Source: Dyadobacter sp. SG02
GTDB lineage: Bacteria > Bacteroidota > Bacteroidia > Cytophagales > Spirosomataceae
DNA: 64,000 nt
Assembly (NCBI RefSeq): GCF_900109045.1
Contig: NZ_FNYL01000019.1
Coordinates: 62,001 to 126,000, forward strand
Direction: 5' to 3'
The notes under the pieces were generated by a model. That model was not told the DNA's origin. It did no database searches and saw only the letters and a program-made list of their open reading frames with translations. This document shows positions 1 through 7,018 of the stretch, piece after piece. A program made the translations under genes and the position numbers. The first letter of the stretch is position 1. Every line of letters begins with the position of its first letter.

Positions 1-1077
1 GAAAAAACAGCCCTCGTGATTTGCGACGTGCATAACGACAAATCGCATCAGCTGGAATCTATCGCGCCCAGATCGTTATTAAAAAATCAATTGGCGCAGC
101 TCGCCGGTGACGGCCACGAATGCTTTGCCGCTTCGGAGCTGGAATATTACCTGCTCGAAAACAGCTATAAACAGGCATTCCAGCAAAATTACCAGAACCT
201 CAGCCCGGCGGGATATTACCTCGAAGATTACCATATCATGCAGGGCACACGGAACGAGAAATTTACCTCGGCCGTCCGCAGGCATTTGAAAAACTCGGGT
301 ATTGCGGTCGAAACCTCGAAAGGCGAATGGGGTTTGGGGCAACATGAACTGAATGTGAAATACGCGGATGTGCTCTCTATGGCGGACAACCACGTCGTAT
401 ATAAGCAATGCATGAAGGAAGTGGCCGACGCAATGGGCCTTTCCGTGACATTCATGGCCAAGTTCGCGACGGATCAGGCGGGTTCGAGCAGCCATATTCA
501 CATGAGTTTGTGGAAAGACGGGAAAAATATCTTTGACGGCGACCAGCAGTTCGGGCCGGTGAAAGGCTCTGACATTTTCCGCTGGTTCCTGGGCGGCTGG
601 ATCAAACACGTGCCCGATGTAATGCCGTTCTACGCACCGACCGTCAATTCCTACAAACGCTTCGTCGATGGCTCCTGGGCGCCTACGCGGCTTGCGTGGA
701 GTTACGACAACCGCACGGCAGGCTTCCGCGTGGTGGGCAGCGGCGCCAGCCTGCGCATTGAATGCCGTATTCCGGGTGCGGATTGCAATCCTTACCTCGC
801 ATTCGCCGCATCGCTCGCTTCGGGTCTCGACGGGATCAGGAACCGCATTGAACCGCCGGAATGCTTCATAGGAGACATTTACGCGGCTGCCCACTTGCCA
901 CGTGTGCCCTACACGCTTGCGGAAGCTATTACATTGTTCGAAAACAGCCCATTTGCGAAAGAGGCATTCGGGGAGGAAGTGGTGGAGCATTACACGCATT
1001 TTTTCAAAACCGAGCAACATGCGTACGATACATCCGTGACGGATTGGGAGCGCAGGCGGTATTTTGAACAGATTTAG
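1..1077 (+). CDS. Glutamine synthetase family ligase (5' end outside window)
   Basis: This is the 3' part of a type I/II-like glutamine synthetase fold enzyme; the reading frame is open from base 1, so the start lies upstream and 358 residues are visible. Family motifs are present in order: SELEYYLLE (metal-binding Glu), GLGQHELNV, SSHIHMSLW (the catalytic-site His), PTVNSYKRF, and RIECRIPGADCNPYL near the C-terminus. Enzymes of this family ligate ammonia or amines to glutamate with ATP in the cytoplasm. The following dehydrogenases and glutamine amidotransferase point to a PuuA/GlnA3/GlnA4-like gamma-glutamyl-amine synthetase rather than housekeeping GlnA; this is inference from context. A 252-base gap with palindromes separates it from the next gene, so co-transcription is uncertain. 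Confidence 0.9.
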   Translation, partial: EKTALVICDVHNDKSHQLESIAPRSLLKNQLAQLAGDGHECFAASELEYYLLENSYKQAFQQNYQNLSPAGYYLEDYHIMQGTRNEKFTSAVRRHLKNSGIAVETSKGEWGLGQHELNVKYADVLSMADNHVVYKQCMKEVADAMGLSVTFMAKFATDQAGSSSHIHMSLWKDGKNIFDGDQQFGPVKGSDIFRWFLGGWIKHVPDVMPFYAPTVNSYKRFVDGSWAPTRLAWSYDNRTAGFRVVGSGASLRIECRIPGADCNPYLAFAASLASGLDGIRNRIEPPECFIGDIYAAAHLPRVPYTLAEAITLFENSPFAKEAFGEEVVEHYTHFFKTEQHAYDTSVTDWERRRYFEQI

Positions 1078-1302
1078 ATTTGGCGTTTTTTGGCCAGGAG
1101 GCTCCGCAGGAGCCGGTGAATGTCTTTGAAAATGTTGTTGCTATAAACAGCTAGCCCCGCCGGGGCTGGGAATTTCATGCTTGTAGAGCTGTTTTTGCAA
1201 GATGTTTGCCGCGGAGCGGCGGCCTGTTTGTAGAGAAATGTCGCCCAAGCTTAGTTCCGGCCCCGGAGGGGCCTCCTTATTAATGACTCAATTACTATTT
1301 AT
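1078..1302. repeat. REP-like block of four GC-rich palindromes
   Basis: The gap holds four short perfect or near-perfect palindromes: GGCTCCGCAGGAGCC (1100-1114), AGCCCCGCCGGGGCT (1153-1167), GCCGCGGAGCGGC (1208-1220) and GGCCCCGGAGGGGCC (1259-1273). Between them lie related AT-rich linkers containing TTGTAGAG (in 1191-1198 and 1228-1235). The layout resembles intergenic palindromic repeats that occur in many copies in Bacteroidota genomes. No coding frame fits. It may act as a terminator or mRNA stabiliser after the ligase gene. Confidence 0.7.
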
Positions 1303-1329
1303 TTGTTAAACCATATTAAAATCAACCCC

Positions 1330-2103
1330 ATGCGCTTAGAAAACAAAGTCGCGCTTATTACAGGTGGAAGCGGCGGTATTGGCCGTGAAACCGCTATTCT
1401 TTTTGCCAAAGAAGGAGCTAAGATCGTCGTTACGGATGTGAATGACGCGGCTGGCCAGGAGACTGCCGACGAGATCGTTAAAAATGGCGGCGAAGCCTAT
1501 TTCCTGCATTCGGATGTTTCCAAAGCGGTTGATTGCGAAGCGGCCGTGGCATTCACGGAGGAGAAATTCGGGAAACTGAATATCCTTTTTAACAATGCGG
1601 GCATCATGCACAGCGACGATGATAACGCCGTCACCACGGAGGAAGCGATCTGGGACCTTACGATGAATATCAATGCGAAAGGCGTTTTCCTGGGTTGCAA
1701 ATACGGTATACCCGCTTTGCAGCGCGCGGGAGGTGGTTCGATTATCAATACAGCCTCATTCGTTGCGATTCTGGGCGCCGCTACGCCGCAGGTGGCTTAT
1801 ACCGCAAGCAAAGGCGCGGTCCTCGCGCTTACACGTGAGCTCGCGGTAATACACGCCCGCGAGAAGATCCGCGTGAACGCATTATGCCCGGGCCCGCTGC
1901 GTACGGAGCTGCTGATGAAGTTTTTGAATACCGAAGAAAAGAAACAGCGCCGCCTGGTACACATCCCGATGGGCCGCTTCGGCGAAGCAAAGGAAATGGC
2001 CTATGCCGCGTTGTTCCTCGCATCGGATGAGGCGTCTTTCGTCACCGGTACCGACTTCCTCGTCGATGGCGGTATTACTTCGGCTTATGTAACACCTCTT
2101 TAA
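1330..2103 (+). CDS. Short-chain dehydrogenase/reductase (SDR)
   Basis: A classical 257-residue SDR, predicted cytoplasmic and NAD(P)-dependent, which interconverts an alcohol and a carbonyl. The cofactor motif TGGSGGIG is at residues 11-18, NNAG at 88-91, and the catalytic Ser143, Tyr157 and Lys161 are in TAS and YTASK. The Asp after the second beta strand (VVTD, residue 36) favours NAD over NADP. The start at 1330 (MRLENK) fits the family N-terminus; an in-frame TTG at 1303 would add nine unlikely residues. Lying between an amine-glutamate ligase and an aldehyde dehydrogenase, it could oxidise the alcohol of a gamma-glutamylated amino alcohol; this is inferred. General SDRs of glucose 1-dehydrogenase or cyclohexanol type look alike, so the substrate is open. 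Confidence 0.9.
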   Translation: MRLENKVALITGGSGGIGRETAILFAKEGAKIVVTDVNDAAGQETADEIVKNGGEAYFLHSDVSKAVDCEAAVAFTEEKFGKLNILFNNAGIMHSDDDNAVTTEEAIWDLTMNINAKGVFLGCKYGIPALQRAGGGSIINTASFVAILGAATPQVAYTASKGAVLALTRELAVIHAREKIRVNALCPGPLRTELLMKFLNTEEKKQRRLVHIPMGRFGEAKEMAYAALFLASDEASFVTGTDFLVDGGITSAYVTPL

Positions 2104-2107
2104 TGGA

Positions 2108-2133
2108 GAAAGGAGGATGTACTTCCTCCTTTC
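2108..2133. other. Hairpin with SD and anti-SD-like arms
   Basis: A perfect 10-bp stem (2108-2117 with 2124-2133, loop TGTACT) lies between the SDR stop and the aldehyde dehydrogenase start. The left arm contains AAAGGAGG and the right arm CCTCCTTTC, matching a Shine-Dalgarno site and the 16S 3' end. No long T tract follows, so a simple terminator is not supported. Confidence 0.55.
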
Positions 2134-2155
2134 ATCCCTTTCTCCTTTCAAAAAA

Positions 2156-3541
2156 ATGACTCAAAAAACAATAAGCCCGATCGATGGCTCTGTGTATGTG
2201 GAGCGCGAACTGGCGAATGCGCAGGCTGTGGAGTCTGCTTTGGAAAAGGCGGTAGCTGCACAAAAGGAATGGAAAAAGACGACGTTGGCAGAGCGGGAAG
2301 CGATTTGCCGGAAGGCGGTCGAATACTTTCTGAACAATGCGGATGAAATCGGTCTGGAACTGACCTGGCAAATGGGGCGGCCTGTTCGCTACACGGCCAA
2401 TGAGATCCGTCGGGGTTTTCAGGAGCGGGCCAATTATATGATTTCGGTGGCTGAAAAGGCGCTTGCGGATGTAGAGGTCGATGAAATTCCGGGTTTTAAA
2501 AGATTTGTCAAAAGGGAGCCGCTGGGCGTGGTATTTGTGGTCGCGCCGTGGAATTATCCCTACCTGACGTCCGTGAACTCGGTAATACCGGCCATTATGT
2601 CGGGTAACGCGGTGATTTTGAAGCACGCGCAGCAGACGCCGCTTTGTGCGGAGCGTTATGCGGCCGCATTCGAATATGCCGGTTTGCCGGAAGGTGTATT
2701 TCAATATTTACATTTAAATCATGAGCAGGTAGCACAGGTAATCGGCGACACGCGGGTCGATTATGTGGCATTTACCGGGTCCGTGGAAGGCGGCCACGCT
2801 GTGCAAAAGGCTATTAATGAAAGGTTTATTGTCGGCGGGCTTGAACTGGGCGGGAAAGACCCCGCGTACGTGCGTGCGGACGCGAACCTGGCTGACGCCG
2901 TGGAAAACCTGGTGGATGGCTCATTCTTCAACTCGGGACAGTCATGCTGCGGGATCGAGCGCATATATGTGCATCAGGCGGTTTACGATGAATTTATCAA
3001 GGGTTTTGAAGAACTGACTAAAACCTACGTCCTCGGTGATCCTCTTGACGCTGCAACGACATTAGGACCGATGGTAAGGACATCAGCCGCCAATTTTGCC
3101 CAAAAACAAATCGACGACGCCGTTGTGCAAGGTGCTACCGCATTAATCAACCCGGCATTGTTTCCGGCGCATCAGTCGGGCACGCCCTACCTCGCGCCGC
3201 AGGTGCTCGTGAATGTGAACCATTCGATGGACATTATGACGGAAGAAACTTTCGCTCCCGTAGTAGGCATTATGCCCGTGGCCAGCGACGAGGAAGCCAT
3301 CCGTCTGATGAACGACAGCCAATACGGCCTCACCGCTTCGATCTGGACATCGGACGTGGACGCGGCATTAGCAATCGGCGAGCAGGTCGAAACCGGCACG
3401 TGGTTCATGAACCGCTGCGATTACCTCGACCCTGCATTGGCATGGACGGGCGTCAAGAATTCGGGGCGCGGATGTACGCTGTCCGTGGTTGGTTACGAGG
3501 CGCTCACGCGGCCCAAGTCTTTTCATTTGAAAATAGGGTAA
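2156..3541 (+). CDS. Aldehyde dehydrogenase family protein
   Basis: A 461-residue NAD(P)-dependent aldehyde dehydrogenase that oxidises an aldehyde to a carboxylic acid. Visible motifs are PWNYP (131-135, Rossmann and cofactor site), FTGS (206-209), the general base Glu230 in GGLELGGKD, and the catalytic Cys264 in FFNSGQSCC. The C-terminal KNSG segment is also conserved. The start at 2156 (MTQKTISPIDG) matches the family; an upstream in-frame ATG at 2117 would add a low-complexity tail and overlap the hairpin. It follows the SDR by 52 bases and probably takes the next oxidation step, as PuuC does for gamma-glutamylated putrescine. The exact aldehyde cannot be read from sequence. Confidence 0.92.
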   Translation: MTQKTISPIDGSVYVERELANAQAVESALEKAVAAQKEWKKTTLAEREAICRKAVEYFLNNADEIGLELTWQMGRPVRYTANEIRRGFQERANYMISVAEKALADVEVDEIPGFKRFVKREPLGVVFVVAPWNYPYLTSVNSVIPAIMSGNAVILKHAQQTPLCAERYAAAFEYAGLPEGVFQYLHLNHEQVAQVIGDTRVDYVAFTGSVEGGHAVQKAINERFIVGGLELGGKDPAYVRADANLADAVENLVDGSFFNSGQSCCGIERIYVHQAVYDEFIKGFEELTKTYVLGDPLDAATTLGPMVRTSAANFAQKQIDDAVVQGATALINPALFPAHQSGTPYLAPQVLVNVNHSMDIMTEETFAPVVGIMPVASDEEAIRLMNDSQYGLTASIWTSDVDAALAIGEQVETGTWFMNRCDYLDPALAWTGVKNSGRGCTLSVVGYEALTRPKSFHLKIG

Positions 3542-3587
3542 CTTGGTTTGATAGGTTATATTAAATCAGGCGTAACCGGCTCGAAGA

Positions 3588-4178
3588 ATGGAATGCATTA
3601 AAACATTGGATTTGAATGGCACATACACTTATGCAGATTACATGAAGTGGGGGGGCGAAGAACGTGCTGAATTGATTAATGGTAAAGTCTTTCCAATCCC
3701 AAATACGCCAGGTACTGTGCATCAGCGAATTTCAGGAATGCTTTCTGCTGAAATATGGCAGTTGCTTAAAAACAGTGATTACCAGATTTTTGCAGCGCCC
3801 TTTGACGTGAGACTTTCCAAATTTGATGGTAAAACTGACGAAGAAATTAACACAGTTGTCCAGCCTGATATTTCTGTGATTTGCGATCCAAATAAGGTGG
3901 ATGAGAGAGGCTGTTTAGGCGCGCCCGATTGGGTAATTGAAATACTTTCTCCGGGGAATGTGGGAAAGGAAATGAATGAAAAGTTCGATGTGTACGAAGA
4001 GTCAGGTGTGAAGGAATACTGGTTAGTAAAACCTGATGATGAAGTGGTGTTTGTATATATACTCGATGAAGCAGGGAAATATGTGGGCTTAAAACCCGCC
4101 ACGATAGGTCGAACTTTAACATCGATCACGATACCAGAGTTTACGATAGATATGAACCAGCTTTTCGATAAAAAGTAA
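3588..4178 (+). CDS. Uma2 (DUF820) family PD-(D/E)XK-like nuclease
   Basis: A 196-residue protein of the Uma2 family, whose fold is restriction-endonuclease-like but whose cellular role is unknown. Family signatures are ELINGKVFPI near the N-terminus, the HQ pair after it, PDISVICDP, PDWVIEILSPGN (acidic active-site region) and KEYWLVKPDD. The gene is visibly more AT-rich than its neighbours and sits in a tight row between the aldehyde dehydrogenase (46 bases upstream) and the amidotransferase (8 bases downstream), which suggests a later insertion into an older operon. Uma2 genes are often scattered as accessory genes in Bacteroidota and cyanobacteria. No HTH or toxin-antitoxin partner is seen next to it. 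Confidence 0.85.
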   Translation: MECIKTLDLNGTYTYADYMKWGGEERAELINGKVFPIPNTPGTVHQRISGMLSAEIWQLLKNSDYQIFAAPFDVRLSKFDGKTDEEINTVVQPDISVICDPNKVDERGCLGAPDWVIEILSPGNVGKEMNEKFDVYEESGVKEYWLVKPDDEVVFVYILDEAGKYVGLKPATIGRTLTSITIPEFTIDMNQLFDKK

Positions 4179-4186
4179 ATATAAAT

Positions 4187-4891
4187 ATGACAAAAGTCGG
4201 ATTGCTGGAATGCGACCACGTGCGCGAGGAACTGCTGCCGATTGCAGGCGATTACCGTGAAATGTTTCCGGCATTGTTTTCGCAGGTGGCGCCGGATTGG
4301 GAGTTTACATTTTATGATGTTTGTAACGGACATTTTCCAGCTTCTGCGGATGAATGCGAGGTGTATGTCTGTACCGGTTCCAGGTTTTCAGTTTATGATG
4401 ACGAGCCGTGGATTGCCCGGTTGAAGGAGTTTGTGCAGGAAATCCGAGATTCAGGGCAAAAGTACCTGGGCATTTGCTTCGGGCATCAGATGCTGGCAGA
4501 GGCGTTGGGTGGAAAGGTGGAGAAATCCGCTGTGGGATGGTGTGTCGGTGTGCATAACTTCCAGGTATTGAGCCAGGAAGAATGGATGTCGCCGGCGCGG
4601 CAATCGTTCAATTTGCTGATGATGTGCCAAGACCAGGTTATGGAACTGCCGGTGGGTAGCACACTACTGGCCGAAACGCAGGATTGCCCGATCGGGATGT
4701 TTAGGGTCGGGGACAATATGGTCGGAATACAGGCGCATCCCGAGTTTCCGAAACCTTACGAAAGGGCATTAATGGAAATCCGCACGGAGCGCATTGGCCA
4801 GGGGAAGGTGGAAATGGGTATCGTGAGCCTGGAATTGCCGCTGCACGAATTGACTTTTGCGAATTGGTTAAAGAATTTTGCGACACTATGA
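4187..4891 (+). CDS. Class I glutamine amidotransferase-like hydrolase
   Basis: A 234-residue stand-alone class I glutamine amidotransferase domain of the GuaA-like type. The nucleophile is Cys97 in LGICFGHQ, and His184 and Glu186 in AHPEF complete the triad. Such domains cleave the gamma-glutamyl amide bond of glutamine; relatives such as PuuD and Streptomyces homologues cleave gamma-glutamylated amine products. No synthetase partner domain follows, so a free-standing hydrolase role fits. With the ligase, SDR and aldehyde dehydrogenase it would close a cycle by releasing glutamate from the oxidised product. It is only 8 bases after the Uma2 gene and is probably co-transcribed. An alternative is a housekeeping GMP-synthase-like amidotransferase of unknown partner. 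Confidence 0.88.
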   Translation: MTKVGLLECDHVREELLPIAGDYREMFPALFSQVAPDWEFTFYDVCNGHFPASADECEVYVCTGSRFSVYDDEPWIARLKEFVQEIRDSGQKYLGICFGHQMLAEALGGKVEKSAVGWCVGVHNFQVLSQEEWMSPARQSFNLLMMCQDQVMELPVGSTLLAETQDCPIGMFRVGDNMVGIQAHPEFPKPYERALMEIRTERIGQGKVEMGIVSLELPLHELTFANWLKNFATL

Positions 4892-4951
4892 AGTGGCATG
4901 ACGGTTTGCTATTTTTACCGCTGCTAGGATTTTAACTTACCAATACCCGCA

Positions 4952-5470
4952 ATGACCGAGAACAGCACGGTATCCAGACGTCAGATTTTGAGTGCCCACC
5001 AAACAGGCCAGAAAATACGCCGGATCGCTTTTGAAATATACGAGCAGAATTTTGAGGAAAAAGGCATTATCATCGCCGGTATCGCCGGAGAGGGTTTTGC
5101 TTTTGCCAAAAGACTTGTTGCCGAACTCACGGCAATTTCGCCCCTCGACGCGCAACTGATCGAGCTCCGTTTCGACAAAAATATCCACCAGCAAAGCGCG
5201 ATCCTGTTCGACCGTGACCTGGATATAGAGAATCAGGTTATCATCATCGCGGACGATGTGCTTAACACGGGCCGCACGCTCGCATTTGCATTGGAGCCAT
5301 TCCTGAAAGTGCCCATGAAAAAGGTACAGGTAGCGGTGATCGTCGATCGCAGCCACCACAAATTCCCCATCCATGCCGATTACGTGGGCTATTCGTTAAG
5401 TACCACGCTGATGGAGCATGTACAGGTGGTTTTGAGCAGGGCTGAGGAAGAAGGGGTTTATTTGAAATAA
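4952..5470 (+). CDS. PyrR-like phosphoribosyltransferase
   Basis: A 172-residue type I phosphoribosyltransferase. The PRPP-binding signature VIIIADDVLNTGRTL is at residues 96-110, and the N-terminal QKIRRIAFEIYE segment resembles the PyrR/uracil phosphoribosyltransferase group used in Bacteroidota. It should use PRPP and a nucleobase, but the base-binding specificity cannot be assigned, and an RNA-binding role like Bacillus PyrR is not shown here because no pyr operon is nearby. The gene starts 60 bases after the amidotransferase and ends exactly where the convergent ATPase gene ends (5470/5471), with no room for a separate terminator. Confidence 0.85.
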   Translation: MTENSTVSRRQILSAHQTGQKIRRIAFEIYEQNFEEKGIIIAGIAGEGFAFAKRLVAELTAISPLDAQLIELRFDKNIHQQSAILFDRDLDIENQVIIIADDVLNTGRTLAFALEPFLKVPMKKVQVAVIVDRSHHKFPIHADYVGYSLSTTLMEHVQVVLSRAEEEGVYLK

Positions 5471-6928
5471 TCACAGCTTGCCGCGAATTTCCAGCGTGTT
5501 TACCCCCACGGTATACGCGTAAATGGAGGAAGGGACGAAATTGAGGGTGATGCCATTCTTTTCGATTGTCCCTTCCTTGTCAATAGTCGTCACGAGAGCG
5601 GATTTTAAATTGTTTTTCTCGCAAAACTGCAATATGCTTTTCAGTTCCTCGGGCCGCTCGTAATACCTGTTGCTCCATTTTACTTCGACAGCCCAGGCGG
5701 GCTTCAAGGATTTGTTATCCAAACCCACCATATCTACTTCGCGCTGGAATTTACCATTAGTCCAACGGGCATACCAGGGTGTGAACCAGTAACGGTGTAT
5801 CCACTGCGAAAAAACAGCCGTTTCGACCATGCTACCGAACAGATCGTCGGTGGCTTCAAGGGGAGCAAACAATGCGCTACGCAATGAGGGATTGGTCAGG
5901 AAAACCTTATAGAAATTGGCTCGCTGAAATTTTTTAGCGGTATCGTCAACCCGGTGGATAACCCTGACGAGAAATGCGGCTTCCAGGTATTCCAGGTATT
6001 TTTTCAACAAATTCTTATCAATGCCGCTGCTTTTCGACAGTACATCCAGCGAAACTTCATTACCGCTGTAATATGCCAGCGTTGTGAAAAATGCATTAAG
6101 CTCCTGCACATCCTGGATACCATAAAGGCTAGGCAAATCGCGGAGCAGCACTTTGTCGACAATATCGCTTTTAATATATCTACCAGGGTTGGCCTGAATG
6201 GTTTCCGAAAATATCACTTCGGGGTAGCCGCCAAAGTTAATGTAATCGATGAAATGCTTGTTGACTTCGGTTAAGTGGCTGCTGGTAAAAAACTTATTGA
6301 CATTTCCGTTCCATGCAATGGAGGAAGGACGGATCAGATGATCCAGCTTCTTTAATTGAATGTACTCATGGAAAGTCAAAGGAGGTAACATAAATTCGGT
6401 GAACCGGCCCGCACCGCTTTCATTACTTTTGAGCCTTAACGCGGCAGCTGCCGAGCCGGAAACGATAATTTTGGCGCGAGGATAACTATCTACCATCACT
6501 TTTAAATGCACTTCCCAGTCTTTGAGGTATTGAATTTCATCGAAGAACAAGTACCAGTCACTGAGGTCGTCGCTGGCGACTGCCTTGCGCACGAGCGAGA
6601 ACAGTTGTTCGAGCCCCATGTATAGATAAATGGGGTTATCGATACTGATAAAGGCTATTTTCTCAGGGTTGACCCCATCGTCCAGTAATTTTTGGATGCT
6701 ATGGTGCATCATGACGGTTTTGCCGACCCTCCTGGGACCCATTAACACCACCGCCCTTTTTACACCGGTTTCGCTCACCAGTTGATGCAGCAGTCCAAAG
6801 TACAGCCGGGGCTGCATTTTATGGTATTCGGGATCGATTTTACCGGAAATCCACCATGGATTTTCGAACCGAAGCCGGCTTAATACCAGCTCTTCGGATA
6901 TGGGTGGAAGTTTTAGCTTTTTTGCCAT
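5471..6928 (-). CDS. AAA+ ATPase with DUF4143 C-terminal domain
   Basis: A 485-residue ATPase. Walker A is GPRRVGKT (64-71) and Walker B is LFFDEIQ with Asp130 and Glu131; sensor-like VSGSAAAAL follows near residue 165. The second half is the DUF4143 domain, ending in a restriction-nuclease-like EVDMVG...AVEVKWS block. Members of this family are common, often multicopy, and have no firmly known function. It reads on the minus strand, converges with the phosphoribosyltransferase and is preceded by a 58-bp palindrome immediately upstream of its start, a candidate control element. No DNA-binding domain typical of a repressor is visible in the protein. Solitary context suggests an accessory gene. 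Confidence 0.9.
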   Translation of the reverse strand: MAKKLKLPPISEELVLSRLRFENPWWISGKIDPEYHKMQPRLYFGLLHQLVSETGVKRAVVLMGPRRVGKTVMMHHSIQKLLDDGVNPEKIAFISIDNPIYLYMGLEQLFSLVRKAVASDDLSDWYLFFDEIQYLKDWEVHLKVMVDSYPRAKIIVSGSAAAALRLKSNESGAGRFTEFMLPPLTFHEYIQLKKLDHLIRPSSIAWNGNVNKFFTSSHLTEVNKHFIDYINFGGYPEVIFSETIQANPGRYIKSDIVDKVLLRDLPSLYGIQDVQELNAFFTTLAYYSGNEVSLDVLSKSSGIDKNLLKKYLEYLEAAFLVRVIHRVDDTAKKFQRANFYKVFLTNPSLRSALFAPLEATDDLFGSMVETAVFSQWIHRYWFTPWYARWTNGKFQREVDMVGLDNKSLKPAWAVEVKWSNRYYERPEELKSILQFCEKNNLKSALVTTIDKEGTIEKNGITLNFVPSSIYAYTVGVNTLEIRGKL

Positions 6929-6931
6929 AGT

Positions 6932-6989
6932 TTTACAAAAATGTCAATTTAGTATAGATTGATCTATATTAAATTAACATTTTTGTAAA
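6932..6989. repeat. 58-bp near-perfect palindrome upstream of ATPase gene
   Basis: Arms 6932-6959 and 6962-6989 are inverted repeats of 28 bp with two mismatches, separated by the bases TG. The sequence is AT-rich, begins with TTTACAAAAATG and is centred on AGATTGATCT. It lies four bases before the ATPase start and 29 bases after the alpha-galactosidase stop. It could be an operator, a cruciform-type site or a terminator; there is no GC-rich stem of the usual terminator type. Confidence 0.9.
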
Positions 6990-7018
6990 TATAAGAAGAA
7001 AATGATGTTTTTCAACTC

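Noticed and set aside
79..1020. 313-codon minus-strand frame opposite the glutamine-synthetase-like gene
   Set aside because: No recognisable motif; the opposite strand is clearly the coding one.
3542..3587. Riboswitch or attenuator before Uma2 gene
   Set aside because: The gap is 46 bases and shows no stable fold.
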